From NCBI RefSeq assembly GCF_001434475.1, contig NZ_AZGF01000007.1:47214-111213 (forward strand): 64,000 nucleotides of DNA, given 5' to 3'. The position numbers were made by a program, and so were the translations under genes. The notes beneath the pieces were generated by a model. The model saw only the letters and a program-made list of their open reading frames with translations. It searched no databases and had not been told where the DNA came from. This document shows, piece by piece, positions 9,132 to 17,211 of the stretch. The DNA comes from Paucilactobacillus suebicus DSM 5007 = KCTC 3549. GTDB lineage: Bacteria > Bacillota > Bacilli > Lactobacillales > Lactobacillaceae. The first letter of the stretch is position 1. The number at the start of each line of letters is the position of its first letter.

Positions 9132-10238
9132 TTACTTCGACTCCTTTTCTTCAAATTCGGCAATTTGCTTAGCAATGTCAGGTGTTGGAACTTCAAAGGT
9201 CCTCTTCAACATGTCAGAGACCTTTTCGGGTTCAACTGCATCAGCTTCTTTGATGGCATCCTTAAACGATGTTTTGCATTCATCAACATACTTGTCTTCT
9301 TCTTCTTGACTCCACAAGCCTTTGTCGGTGAGATACTTGCGCATCCGAATTAATGGATCATGTTCAAACCAAGGCTTTTCTTCTTCCTTCGTACGGTAAC
9401 GACTAGGATCATCACCAGCACTACTATGAGCACCAAAGCGATACGTGATGGTTTCAATCATAACTGGTCCATTGCCAGCGACAGCAAATGCACGAGCTTC
9501 TTTTGCAACTTGATAACAAGCTAAAATATCCATTCCATCAACTTGAACACTAGGAATACCAGCAGCGACCGCTTTTTGTGCTAAAGTCGTTGCCGCTGTT
9601 TGCCTATTACGCGGAACGGAAATTGCAAAACCGTTATTTTGAATAATGAATACTGCGGGAGCCTGAAATGCGCCAGCAAAGTTCATTCCTTCATACGTAT
9701 CACCTTGTGATGTACCACCATCGCCAGTATATGAAAATGCAACTGCGTCTTCTCCATTTTTCTTTAATCCTAAAGCAACCCCTGCAGTTTCCACCATCTG
9801 CGCTCCGATAATGATTTGTGGCATTAATGCACGAGCCTTAAATTGGTTACCCAGTACATGACCTCTGGACCATAAATACCCCTCTGTAACAGTTGCTCCG
9901 TGCTGGATCAATTGAGGCAAGTCACGATAAGCTGGTAGCAAGAAATCATTTTCGTTAAAAGCGGAAACAGTTCCCATCTCACTTGCTTCCTCACCGTACG
10001 TTGGAGCATAAAAGCCTAAACGTCCCTGCCGAGAAAAATTCATGGTTTGTTCGTGAAGAGCCCTTTCCCAAACCAGCTTTTTCATAAAATCCACCAGTTC
10101 TTCATCGGAAAAGTTTGCCATTAAATCCTTATCAACCACGTTCCCGTCGTTGTCTAGAATCTGAACTGGTTTAAAATTACTGCCCAAATCTGCCTTAATG
10201 GCAGCAAAATCAACCGCGCTCTTACTTTCATTGGCCAT
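9132..10238 (-). CDS. pdhA: Pyruvate dehydrogenase E1 component, alpha subunit
   Basis: The 368-residue subunit contains the thiamine-diphosphate motif beginning TGDGGTSQGD and closing with NN about 28 residues later, plus the phosphorylation-loop-like YRFGAHSSAGDDPSRYR. I start it at the ATG at 10238 (MANESKS) with GAAAGGA about 11 bases upstream. An in-frame GTG at 10247 has almost no spacing to that site. It is the first gene of pdhABCD, which feeds acetyl-CoA to a mainly fermentative metabolism. A promoter and an 8-3-8 palindrome lie upstream. Confidence 0.96.
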   Translation of the reverse strand: MANESKSAVDFAAIKADLGSNFKPVQILDNDGNVVDKDLMANFSDEELVDFMKKLVWERALHEQTMNFSRQGRLGFYAPTYGEEASEMGTVSAFNENDFLLPAYRDLPQLIQHGATVTEGYLWSRGHVLGNQFKARALMPQIIIGAQMVETAGVALGLKKNGEDAVAFSYTGDGGTSQGDTYEGMNFAGAFQAPAVFIIQNNGFAISVPRNRQTAATTLAQKAVAAGIPSVQVDGMDILACYQVAKEARAFAVAGNGPVMIETITYRFGAHSSAGDDPSRYRTKEEEKPWFEHDPLIRMRKYLTDKGLWSQEEEDKYVDECKTSFKDAIKEADAVEPEKVSDMLKRTFEVPTPDIAKQIAEFEEKESK

Positions 10239-10264
10239 AATACACACATTCCTTTCTATTGTTC

Positions 10265-10283
10265 AGCGCTTAATGTAAGCGCT
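10265..10283. promoter_or_regulatory. 8-3-8 perfect palindrome before pdhA, probable operator
   Basis: AGCGCTTA and TAAGCGCT are exact inverted repeats around ATG, giving a 19-bp operator-like site. It lies between the predicted transcription start and the pdhA ribosome site. One half extends to TGTAAGCGCTTTAT, which matches most of the catabolite-responsive cre consensus but misses its last C, so CcpA control is possible. A dedicated repressor is equally possible. Confidence 0.6.
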
Positions 10284-10303
10284 TTATTTGCCTTTCAATA
10301 CAA

Positions 10304-10331
10304 AGTATACACTCCCAACAACTAAATGCAA
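10304..10331 (-). promoter_or_regulatory. Predicted pdhA promoter
   Basis: On the minus strand TTGCAT (10331-10326) and TATACT (10309-10304) are separated by 16 bp, a good sigma-A fit. Transcription would start near 10297, placing the palindrome at about +14 to +32. Confidence 0.55.
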
Positions 10332-10493
10332 GCAGTTTCATGCTCATATTTATGTATTTCGTATTAGAAGTTATTGCTAATAAACAGTAAGTTATTTCAC
10401 AAACTACTCAATTTCTCATTATTCTCAACTCGCTAATTTTATGCTAGACTTAAACAAGTTGTTTTATGGAAATTATTGATGGAGATGAACGCG

Positions 10494-11060
10494 TTGATTT
10501 TAATGAAAGATATCGTCCGGGATGGCGACCCTGTTTTAAGAAAACAAGCTGCCAAGGTTACTTTTCCGCTAAGTGAAGAGGATAAAAAATTGGCTGCCGA
10601 TATGATGGAATACTTAGTAGTCAGTCAAACCCCCGAACTTTGCGAAAAGTACAAATTACGTGCCGGTGTTGGACTGGCAGCCCCCCAAGTTGGCGTGTCC
10701 GAGCAAATGGCAGCTGTTTTAGTTCCATCTGAAGATGACGAAGATGACTCAAAACCGGTATTTAAAGACGTCATTATTAACCCTGTGATTGTTAGCGAAT
10801 CTGTTCAACCCGGCGCATTAACGGAAGGTGAAGGCTGTTTATCAGTTGACGAAGACGTGGCAGGATATGTCCCTCGACATGACCGAATTACATTGACGTA
10901 TCAGGACGTCGATGGCCAAGATCATAAAATTCGCTTAAAGCATTACCCTGCTATTGTCTGCCAACACGAAATTGATCACCTACATGGAACATTGTTTTAC
11001 GATCACATCAATAAGGACAACCCATTTAAAGCGCCTGAAGATACTGTAATGCTAAGCTAA
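10494..11060 (+). CDS. def: Peptide deformylase
   Basis: The 188-residue enzyme removes the formyl group from new proteins. All three catalytic motifs are present: [18 protein letters not shown] and QHEIDHLHG (metal ligands Cys and two His, general base Glu). The long insertion between motifs and the length mark the type 2 deformylase of Gram-positives. I choose the TTG at 10494 because GGAG lies 9 bases upstream; the next ATG at 10503 is too far from it. Monocistronic, with its own terminator. Confidence 0.95.
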   Translation: MILMKDIVRDGDPVLRKQAAKVTFPLSEEDKKLAADMMEYLVVSQTPELCEKYKLRAGVGLAAPQVGVSEQMAAVLVPSEDDEDDSKPVFKDVIINPVIVSESVQPGALTEGEGCLSVDEDVAGYVPRHDRITLTYQDVDGQDHKIRLKHYPAIVCQHEIDHLHGTLFYDHINKDNPFKAPEDTVMLS

Positions 11061-11063
11061 TAA

Positions 11064-11107
11064 AAAAGGATCAAAATATTCTTTGCAGAATATTTGATCT
11101 TTTTTTT
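11064..11107 (+). terminator. Terminator of def
   Basis: Near-perfect 12-13 bp arms (GATCAAAATATTC and GAATATTTGATC) are followed by a T run on the plus strand; an A run upstream may make it work in both directions. Confidence 0.85.
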
Positions 11108-11146
11108 ACAGTTATTTATGTGAATTAAATAACAATTTGAAAATTT

Positions 11147-11635
11147 CTAACCCAATTTCTTCAAATCATAAATATATTGATATGTGGCTTCGTTAATGAT
11201 ATAAGCGACATCCAAGTGTAGTTTGTCACTGTAAATCCAGGCGTCAGTGACTAAAAACGCCTGATTTGCATCTTTATAACACTTTATTTCTTGTTTATCA
11301 CCGTATTCTTTTAATTTTCCATTCAGTAATTGTCTAATTTGATTAAGAAGAATGCCATTACTGTTTTTACTAATATCAAATTGATATTCAAATGCCATCA
11401 CACCTTTTCCCCACACGTCAGCCACAGTTTCAGACTGTTTAAATTTCATTTCGGGTCCCGTCAATATCTGGCTCTCCACAAGCACAGGAAGACACGCTAC
11501 CATTGCCTTATCAGTCATCTGCTCAGCATCATTTCTAACAATTATTGTGGCATGTTTAGCGATTTCTCGTCTAATAATTTGATAAACTAAAATCGCAACG
11601 ATTACGGCTAGAATAACGATAATTGTAAATAGCAT
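11147..11635 (-). CDS. Unknown membrane-anchored protein
   Basis: This 162-residue protein is not recognised. It begins with one hydrophobic helix (residues 1-21, LFTIIVILAVIVAILVYQI), then a short basic stretch and a soluble domain with a central FEYQFDISKNSNGILLNQI and a Tyr-rich C-terminus. Topology suggests a single N-terminal anchor. I use the ATG at 11635 with GAGG 8 bases upstream; a GTG at 11644 overlaps the ribosome site. It converges with def and stands alone. The function is unknown. Confidence 0.65.
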   Translation of the reverse strand: MLFTIIVILAVIVAILVYQIIRREIAKHATIIVRNDAEQMTDKAMVACLPVLVESQILTGPEMKFKQSETVADVWGKGVMAFEYQFDISKNSNGILLNQIRQLLNGKLKEYGDKQEIKCYKDANQAFLVTDAWIYSDKLHLDVAYIINEATYQYIYDLKKLG

Positions 11636-11787
11636 CCTCAACACCTCGCCTTTTTAAATAAGCATACCATTGTCATCTTTTGAATGAAAATAAAATGTGA
11701 ATGATAGATATAATTTCATAGATCGGCCTGATGTGATAGAATTAAGGTTATCAACTAAACAACTACTAGTAAGGAGTCGTTAATCTT

Positions 11788-12000
11788 ATGATTTATAAAG
11801 TCTACTATCAAGATACAAAAGTACGTAACCCAAAGAGAGAAAACACTCATTCACTTTTTTTGGATGAACAAACTCTTTCTGCTGCGAGAGAGACTGCTGA
11901 AAAAAATACAGACATCAATGTTGAGTACATTGAAGAGTTATCTGAAGAAGCGCTAAACTATGAGAAGCAAAATCCAGATTTCAAGATATCAAAATTTTAG
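11788..12000 (+). CDS. rpoY: RNA polymerase epsilon subunit
   Basis: The 70-residue protein MIYKVYYQDTKVRNPKREN... matches the RpoY (DUF1447/YkzG) family found only in Firmicutes, a small subunit bound to the core polymerase. The N-terminal KVYYQ-T--RNPKRE block is diagnostic. AAGGAG lies 11 bases before the ATG. In bacilli it usually precedes the RNase J1 gene; here a strong terminator follows and no rnjA is present, so it is monocistronic. Confidence 0.9.
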   Translation: MIYKVYYQDTKVRNPKRENTHSLFLDEQTLSAARETAEKNTDINVEYIEELSEEALNYEKQNPDFKISKF

Positions 12001-12010
12001 TTTTTAATTG

Positions 12011-12050
12011 AAAAGCCAGACAGTTTAAGTTTAAACTGTCTGGCTTTTTT
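12011..12050 (+). terminator. Terminator of rpoY
   Basis: Perfect long arms (12011-12028 and 12031-12048) are followed by a T run; a very strong hairpin that could work on both strands. Confidence 0.93.
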
Positions 12051-12082
12051 TAACATCAATGTTTTAGATTATATCGATATCA

Positions 12083-12112
12083 TTGGGAAATCTTTAAAGA
12101 TTCCTGTATAAT
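12083..12112 (+). promoter_or_regulatory. Predicted promoter of the diacylglycerol kinase gene
   Basis: TTGGGA (12083-12088) and TATAAT (12107-12112) are separated by 18 bp, 35 bases before the start codon. Confidence 0.5.
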
Positions 12113-12147
12113 ATAATCATCTGTTTTTTGTGGAGGAAATACTGTCC

Positions 12148-13107
12148 ATGCATTTTGCAATTATATTAAATGAATTCGCTGGAAGCGGCAATGCTCAAAA
12201 CGTCTGGGAGAAACAAATCAAACCGGAACTTGAGAAAGGGCAAGTTGACTACCAAGTTAAATCAACACAGCACCCTGGCCATGCTGAATACTTAGCAGAA
12301 CAATACATCAAATATTCTACTGATCATGAGCACATAGTCATCCTTGTTATTGGTGGCGATGGAACACTCCATCAGGCACTTAATGGATCAATGAAGGCTA
12401 CTGAAGGCACCAACGAAAAAATACCGTTGGCTTATATACCTGCTGGGTCTGGCAACGATTTCGCGCGTGGTATCAAAATGTCAGCCAAGCCTTTAATCGC
12501 ACTAAGACAGGTACTCGATTGTCAAAAACCAAATACCATAGACATTGGTAATTTCTCCGAAAATATCAAAAATGAAACTGGATATTTCATCAATAATATT
12601 GGTATCGGTTTTGACGCAGCAATTGTCAGTCGAACTAATGCATCAGCGCATAAAAAAAGTTTTAATAAGTTTCACGTTGGTTCGTTATCCTATATGGCAT
12701 CGATTATCAGCGTGCTTTACAATCAGGAACCTTTTCAACTCATGGTAAGGATCGGTCAACACAGAGATTTATATCAGAATGCGTTCTTGGTTACAACATC
12801 CAATCATCCTTACTTCGGTGGTGGCGTCAGAATCTTACCTAATGCGAATGTTCATAGTGGTGAGTTGGAGCTCATAGTAATCGAAAGAAAAAATTGGCTC
12901 ATTCTTCTTTGGCTAGGAATCCTTTTACTTTTTAAAAGACATCTTAGGTCTCACTGGGTTCATTATTACAAGGCTAAAGAAATTCAGGTGACCACCACAT
13001 CTTTAGAATTTGGTCAAATTGATGGAGAAGAGCTTGGTAATCGTTTCTATGATCTTCAGATGAAAATATCTAAGTATCCTTTTTGGATTGATACTTCCAT
13101 AAAATAA
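12148..13107 (+). CDS. dagK: Diacylglycerol kinase family lipid kinase
   Basis: The 319-residue protein belongs to the DagK/YegS/LCB5 family. The nucleotide loop VIGGDGTLHQALNG and the PAGSGNDFARG motif are both intact, and the C-terminal QIDGEE motif is present. In Gram-positives DagK returns diacylglycerol, made by lipoteichoic acid synthesis, to phosphatidic acid. I chose the ATG at 12148 (MHFAIILNE) with GGAGG 11 bases upstream; a GTG at 12130 overlaps that site. Sphingoid or other lipid substrates cannot be excluded. It stands alone, not beside gatB or an LTA gene. Confidence 0.87.
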   Translation: MHFAIILNEFAGSGNAQNVWEKQIKPELEKGQVDYQVKSTQHPGHAEYLAEQYIKYSTDHEHIVILVIGGDGTLHQALNGSMKATEGTNEKIPLAYIPAGSGNDFARGIKMSAKPLIALRQVLDCQKPNTIDIGNFSENIKNETGYFINNIGIGFDAAIVSRTNASAHKKSFNKFHVGSLSYMASIISVLYNQEPFQLMVRIGQHRDLYQNAFLVTTSNHPYFGGGVRILPNANVHSGELELIVIERKNWLILLWLGILLLFKRHLRSHWVHYYKAKEIQVTTTSLEFGQIDGEELGNRFYDLQMKISKYPFWIDTSIK

Positions 13108-13150
13108 AAAACAGCCTCAGTCAGTGTATTCCGACAAAGGTTGTTTTTTT
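13108..13150. terminator. Bidirectional terminator between dagK and the small unknown gene
   Basis: AACAGCCT (13110-13117) pairs with AGGTTGTT (13138-13145), with one G-T pair. T runs lie on the plus side and, by the A run, on the minus side, so it serves both convergent genes. Confidence 0.7.
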
Positions 13151-13361
13151 AATCTTCTGACGCCTCCATGGCGTCCAGAATCATCCGCAGTTGGCTACAC
13201 TTCTCACGTAAATCGTTCATTGCTTTGCCATACCGCGGTTTTATTGTAATGGTTGCAGTAATTTTCTGCCCATCAGCCTTCTTAGCTTCTTTGTGACAAA
13301 GCCGAGTTAGTTCATTTTGAGCATCAGCTAATTCTTGCTGAATCTCAAATTTGTTACTCAC
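13149..13361 (-). CDS. Small protein of unknown function
   Basis: The 70-residue charged, mostly helical protein starts at GTG 13361 with GGAG 8 bases upstream; in-frame upstream codons reach 13406 but lack a site. Visible features are an N-terminal heptad-like helix (KFEIQQELADAQNELTRL), a basic middle KPRYGKAMNDLREK and a C-terminal helix. Possibly a coiled-coil or nucleic-acid-associated protein, but I do not recognise a family. It converges with dagK. Confidence 0.6.
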   Translation of the reverse strand: MSNKFEIQQELADAQNELTRLCHKEAKKADGQKITATITIKPRYGKAMNDLREKCSQLRMILDAMEASED

Positions 13362-13474
13362 CTCGAACACTCCCCTTAACAAGTAAAGTATTAAAAGCAA
13401 ATTCAAATTTGCAATATCGAATATAACACCATTTACGAATAAAGTTAACTAATTAGGCGTTACAAATATATTAC

Positions 13475-13527
13475 ACAAAAAAAAGAGCCACAAACCACTG
13501 ATATATCAGTAACTTGGTTGACTCTTC
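13475..13527 (-). terminator. Terminator of the NlpC/P60 gene
   Basis: AAGAG and CTCTT arms, extended by an imperfect stem with an ACTGATATATCAGT core, are followed on the minus strand by a run of eight T. Confidence 0.75.
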
Positions 13528-13538
13528 TAATCAAATTT

Positions 13539-14879
13539 TTATTTAACAGTACCAGCAAATGATGGTTCAAAATACTTGCTAATTGTTTGGATTTGAACGT
13601 TTTCACCAGTTTTTGGTGCCGCAACATACTGATTATTACCAATATAAATTGCATCATGGTAAGTAGCACCTGAAGAACCCCAGAATAAAATATCACCTGG
13701 TTGGGCACTTGCAACAGAATGCTTAGTAACGTATGCTTCCTGAGCGACAGTGTTGTGTGGCAAACTAATACCATCAGCGTGCAAATACACATACTGAACC
13801 AAACCTGAACAGTCCATGCCGCTTAACGAACTGCCACCCCACACATATGGAATGCCAGCACTAGCAAGTTTAACAGCTAAACTTACAACTGATCCAGATT
13901 GTAGATTTGAAGACGTGCTTGCACTTGAGCTACTTTGACTGGTTGCAGTTGCAGAACTAGCGTTAGATGCAGTGGAAGTGCTAGTTGCCGTTGAAGATGC
14001 AGTACTTGAGGCTGCTACAGAACTAGCAGAACTTGTGGAAGCAGCCGCAGCTGTACTACTTTGTGTACTTGTGGAAGCGGTACGGTAAGTAGCATCTACT
14101 CGCGTAATCGTTTGTGCTGAAGTTGATGCGGTGTTTGAAACTGCATTACTGCTTGCGGAAGAAACCGTAGCCGTAGATGTTGAGCTACTTGCAGCCACTG
14201 TGGATACAGCAGTCGAACTACTACTTGCAGCCACCGTGGATGTTGCCGCACTCGAAACATCACTAGTAGAGGAAACTGAAGAACTAACAGCCGAACTAGC
14301 AACTTGACTTGTAGATTCAACGTTCGCAGATACCGCACTCGCGGTGCTATCACTAGCAGTAGTCGAAGTTGGTGCAGTAGAAGTTGGTGCAACGCTAGCT
14401 GCAGAAGCAGCATTACCGGTCAACTTCAATTGCTGGCCGACTACCAGTAAATTACTGTTCTTGATGCCGTTAATTGAAACAAGCTTATCAACAGAAATGC
14501 CAAAACGACTAGCAATTGCTGAAAGTGTATCACCACTTTTAACTGTATAACTGCTAGGTACAGCTGTTGAACTTGACGCAGCAGATGAGGCCGCACTTGA
14601 AGTACCAGGCAAGTTCAATGTTTGACCAGCATAAATTAAATCAACAGTTGAACTGATCTTCTTAACGTTTTGATTGCTAGTTTCTAAATCATTAACCGTC
14701 ACACCATATTTCTGAGAAAGTCCCCAAATGGTATCACCATTCTTAACTTTTACAGTGTCCGCGTGGGCCGTTTGTGCACTAACCGCAAATAGGCCAAGTG
14801 CCCCCACAGTTCCTAATAATGCTCCCTTAACATAATGGTTCGTTTTTTTATTTGAATTACCCAAATGAGAGTCTGACAT
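13539..14879 (-). CDS. Secreted LysM-NlpC/P60 peptidoglycan hydrolase
   Basis: This is a 446-residue secreted protein. A signal peptide ends near residue 40 (AQTAHA), two LysM domains lie at about 42-91 and 110-154, then a Ser/Thr/Ala-rich linker at about 155-327, then an NlpC/P60 domain with Cys357 ([11 protein letters not shown]) and His408 (TYHDAIYIG). Such enzymes cut gamma-D-Glu-diamino-acid bonds in wall peptides and take part in daughter-cell separation. The start is ATG 14879 with AAGGAG upstream; 16 upstream in-frame codons have no site. A perfect WalR-type box lies upstream. The linker is probably unstructured and may be O-glycosylated. Confidence 0.92.
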   Translation of the reverse strand: MSDSHLGNSNKKTNHYVKGALLGTVGALGLFAVSAQTAHADTVKVKNGDTIWGLSQKYGVTVNDLETSNQNVKKISSTVDLIYAGQTLNLPGTSSAASSAASSSTAVPSSYTVKSGDTLSAIASRFGISVDKLVSINGIKNSNLLVVGQQLKLTGNAASAASVAPTSTAPTSTTASDSTASAVSANVESTSQVASSAVSSSVSSTSDVSSAATSTVAASSSSTAVSTVAASSSTSTATVSSASSNAVSNTASTSAQTITRVDATYRTASTSTQSSTAAAASTSSASSVAASSTASSTATSTSTASNASSATATSQSSSSASTSSNLQSGSVVSLAVKLASAGIPYVWGGSSLSGMDCSGLVQYVYLHADGISLPHNTVAQEAYVTKHSVASAQPGDILFWGSSGATYHDAIYIGNNQYVAAPKTGENVQIQTISKYFEPSFAGTVK

Positions 14880-15071
14880 GCAATTCCACTCCTTAAAAAG
14901 TCGTTTGTAAAATAAAATTTTAAGCAATAATAATAATCTTAATAATAAAGCAAGGATAACATGATATTTGTATCATGAAAACACTTAACCACGTAATACA
15001 AGTGAATGTACAAAAACTAAAAAATAAAATTGTATAATACAATTTGCTACCAATGCTATAATTTTAAGTGC

Positions 15072-15111
15072 ATTATAATTTTTGATTGATTTTTATTACA
15101 AGTTTGTTACA
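15072..15111 (-). promoter_or_regulatory. WalR-type box and promoter of the NlpC/P60 gene
   Basis: On the minus strand TGTAACAAACTTGTAAT (15111-15095) fits the WalR (YycF) consensus TGTWAH-N5-TGTWAH exactly. A TATAAT lies at 15077-15072, so the second half-site overlaps the -35 position. This predicts a 5' untranslated region of about 185 nt. A second AT-rich promoter-like stretch with a TTGTATTATACAA palindrome lies at about 15030-15043. Confidence 0.6.
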
Positions 15112-15113
15112 TA

Positions 15114-15632
15114 TCAATTTTGTGTCATAGTTATGTGTTCTTCATCGTGGACAATTGCAATTGAATTCCTTTTAAGAGTTAAAATACTGTGTTGTTGGTT
15201 ACCAAATTGTTTATAAAATTGATCTTTCGAAACAGTATCTGTTGCACTCGCTTCACCCTTTTTCATTGCGTCCTTTGATGAATAAGTACTTGCAATTACC
15301 TGTTCTGGAATGCACGTTATTTTGTTGCCATCCCTGGTATACCCACCTGTATATGTTCTTGTCCAGCACTGACTAACTGTGTTTTCTTCTATTAATTTAT
15401 ATTGATGGTTTGCTTTAAATTGAAATTTTACCGTCACACTTTGATTATTTGGATATTTTTTAACTCCCGACCACTTGCCTTTGGGATGAACAACCGTTAT
15501 TTTGCTTGATTCTTCACTACTACTACTTGATGAATCAAAACGTGAATTCCCATGATTAAATAAGATAACGCTGGCCCCTGCAATAACAATTGCAATCACT
15601 ACGACAATTAAAATGATCCTTTTCTTTTTCAA
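15114..15632 (-). CDS. Unknown membrane-anchored extracellular protein
   Basis: This 172-residue protein has a Lys-rich start, one hydrophobic helix (about 5-25), a Ser-rich stretch (SSSSSSEESS) and an exported domain with two Cys (SQCWTRTYTGGY and KITCIPEQV) that could form a disulfide. The pattern suggests a surface protein anchored by an uncleaved signal. No family recognised. It uses a TTG at 15632 with AGGAG exactly 8 bases upstream. It lies upstream of the wall hydrolase on the same strand, but the WalR box starts just past its stop, so the two are probably separate transcripts. Confidence 0.65.
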   Translation of the reverse strand: MKKKRIILIVVVIAIVIAGASVILFNHGNSRFDSSSSSSEESSKITVVHPKGKWSGVKKYPNNQSVTVKFQFKANHQYKLIEENTVSQCWTRTYTGGYTRDGNKITCIPEQVIASTYSSKDAMKKGEASATDTVSKDQFYKQFGNQQHSILTLKRNSIAIVHDEEHITMTQN

Positions 15633-15836
15633 TTAAAAATCTCCTAACAATTATTACTAATATTCATTCTACAGCAAAATTATTCTACCGATAAAAAATT
15701 TAGCTCTTAAATTAATAATATTTTAGATCCTACTCGTAAATTTATTATCGCTGTCGTATCAACAAATTGATGTATACAAATGAATTAATTGCACGTATCA
15801 ATTAAATGCAATTATAAATATATCTGCTTTTGATAG

Positions 15837-15865
15837 TTGACTTTACCTGCAATAGTCCTTAAAGT
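15837..15865 (+). promoter_or_regulatory. Promoter of the T-box leader
   Basis: TTGACT (15837-15842) and TAAAGT (15860-15865) are separated by 17 bp. Transcription would start near 15872, at the head of the T-box leader. Between 15633 and 15836 I see only AT-rich sequence with a weak TAATTGCA/TGCAATTA inverted repeat. Confidence 0.6.
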
Positions 15866-15871
15866 AAAAGC

Positions 15872-16144
15872 ATATTAAAATTAAATGAGAAATACGTTGA
15901 TTAGGTTAGTAGCCTAACGGATTACGCAAAGAGAGCCTTCATTTGAGTGAAAGAAGGACGAGTTCGTTAGTTGAAGATCTCCTATGAGTGCATCTCTTCA
16001 TTAAATTGATAAGATGCTGGCCACCCCATTACAGGTGATTGATATTATATATAGATAAAATCAATCTGAGACGTCATCAGAGATGATGATGTGAATCAAG
16101 GTGGTAACACGTTCAAGACGTCCTTCATAAGGCGTCTTTTTTTG
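15872..16144 (+). ncRNA. T-box leader, isoleucine specifier, before the hydratase gene
   Basis: The leader has a Stem I region with the AAAGAGAGCC element, a specifier region GAAGATCTCCTATGAG, the T-box core AAGGTGGTAACACG (about 16098-16111) and a terminator hairpin AAGACG/CGTCTT with T run (16115-16144). The specifier reads ATC (15977-15979, isoleucine) by the same GAA-N-codon spacing as the ileS and metA leaders in this window. The TGGT bulge pairs with an A discriminator, as tRNA-Ile has. Uncharged tRNA-Ile should prevent termination and switch on the gene downstream. Confidence 0.85.
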
Positions 16145-16240
16145 TTTCCATTTAATAATCCCATAAAAAGGAGGATAGATACAAATTTAGTACATAAGGT
16201 CTACATACATAGAAAATCATTTATTGGAGGAATACATATT

Positions 16241-17039
16241 ATGACAAATACCTTAGGAAACTTAACAGAAAAAGAAAACAGATTCGCTCAAACACTTTTT
16301 GACGCACTTCAAAGTCAGCATAAACTCACAGAAAGTAATTACGCTAACAATGTCACGGATGATGATTCGGCTTATCGTGTACAATACAAACTCACTCAAC
16401 TAAAAAACGAAAATGTTGGTGGATATAAAGTCAGCCTTACTAGTAAACAAACACAAGACATGTTTGACGCGGATTCACCTTTATATGGTGCTGAAGTTGA
16501 TCACCAATGGTTGAAATCTCCAGCACAATTTCACTTGTCAGATTTAATGGAACCTCTCGTAGAAGTGGAATTGGTATTTACCGCTACCGTTGATTTGTCA
16601 CCAAACGATTCAACCAATGATCTGCTACGCAAGACAACAGTTGCTCCGGCCTTAGAAGTACCGGATGCTCGATTTTTGAATTGGTTTCCATCACTTTCAA
16701 AGCATATGGTAATGGCTGATAATGCGGTAGCTGGCCGTGTTGTATATGGTGAACAAAAAGATACGTCAAATATGAGTGTTGATAGTCTTAGTAACGTTCA
16801 AGCCGAATTAAAACTTGATGGCAATGCACTTTGCAAAAGGTGATTCCAGTGAAGTGCTAGGTAACCCTTTAAAATCACTTCAATGGTTGGTTAAAAAATT
16901 AGACAGCCAGGGACTGAAACTAAAAGCCGGTCAGCATGTATCTAGCGGAACATTTATCTTGCCACCACACTTAGAAAAAGGCCACTACACTTGCGATTTT
17001 TCCAATGGATTTGGCTCAGTAGATTTAACAGTGGAATAA
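16241..17039 (+). pseudogene. 2-keto-4-pentenoate hydratase / fumarylacetoacetase family gene, frameshifted
   Basis: The first part (16241-16843) and the second frame (ending 17039) join into one protein of about 265 residues, normal for the MhpD family. It contains GGYKVSLTSK, EPLVEVELVF, APALEVPDAR and, after the shift, GDSSEVLGNPLKSLQWL and the closing SSGTFILPP. The break lies in GCACTTTGCAAAAGG near 16829-16836: removing one T restores DGNALAKGDSSEV. The ATG at 16241 has GGAGG 10 bases upstream. The family hydrates or decarboxylates 2-keto acids; the substrate here is unknown. A sequencing error, a recent mutation or a recoding event could each explain the break. Confidence 0.8.
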
Positions 17040-17150
17040 TTTTAATCATGCAAGGTGTGCATCTTAAATCACTATAATTGTGCCTAATCTCCATAATTGA
17101 TGATTTTATTACCAACTGATAAATTATTTTTAAAACATAAGATAAACTAG

Positions 17151-17180
17151 TTGCTAATTCTCCGTTTATTGATGTAAACT
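17151..17180 (+). promoter_or_regulatory. Predicted promoter of the Spx-like gene
   Basis: TTGCTA (17151-17156) and TAAACT (17175-17180) are separated by 18 bp, about 30 bases before the start codon. Confidence 0.4.
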
Positions 17181-17211
17181 AAGTCCTAAATCATAAGGAG
17201 AAGGTGATTAT

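Noticed and set aside
13900..14400. Tandem DNA repeat array in the wall hydrolase linker
   Set aside because: The protein is low-complexity but the DNA shows no constant repeat unit, so I treat it as a compositional linker rather than a repeat array.
14096..14413. Long Leu-rich frame within the LysM-NlpC/P60 gene
   Set aside because: It is a shifted reading of the Ser/Thr/Ala-rich linker; repetitive codons leave the other frame open by chance.
16815..16850. Programmed +1 frameshift like that of prfB at CTTT in the hydratase gene
   Set aside because: The slippery CTT-T is there, but the next codon is TGC, not a stop, and no Shine-Dalgarno-like stimulator lies just upstream; a plain one-base error or mutation is simpler.
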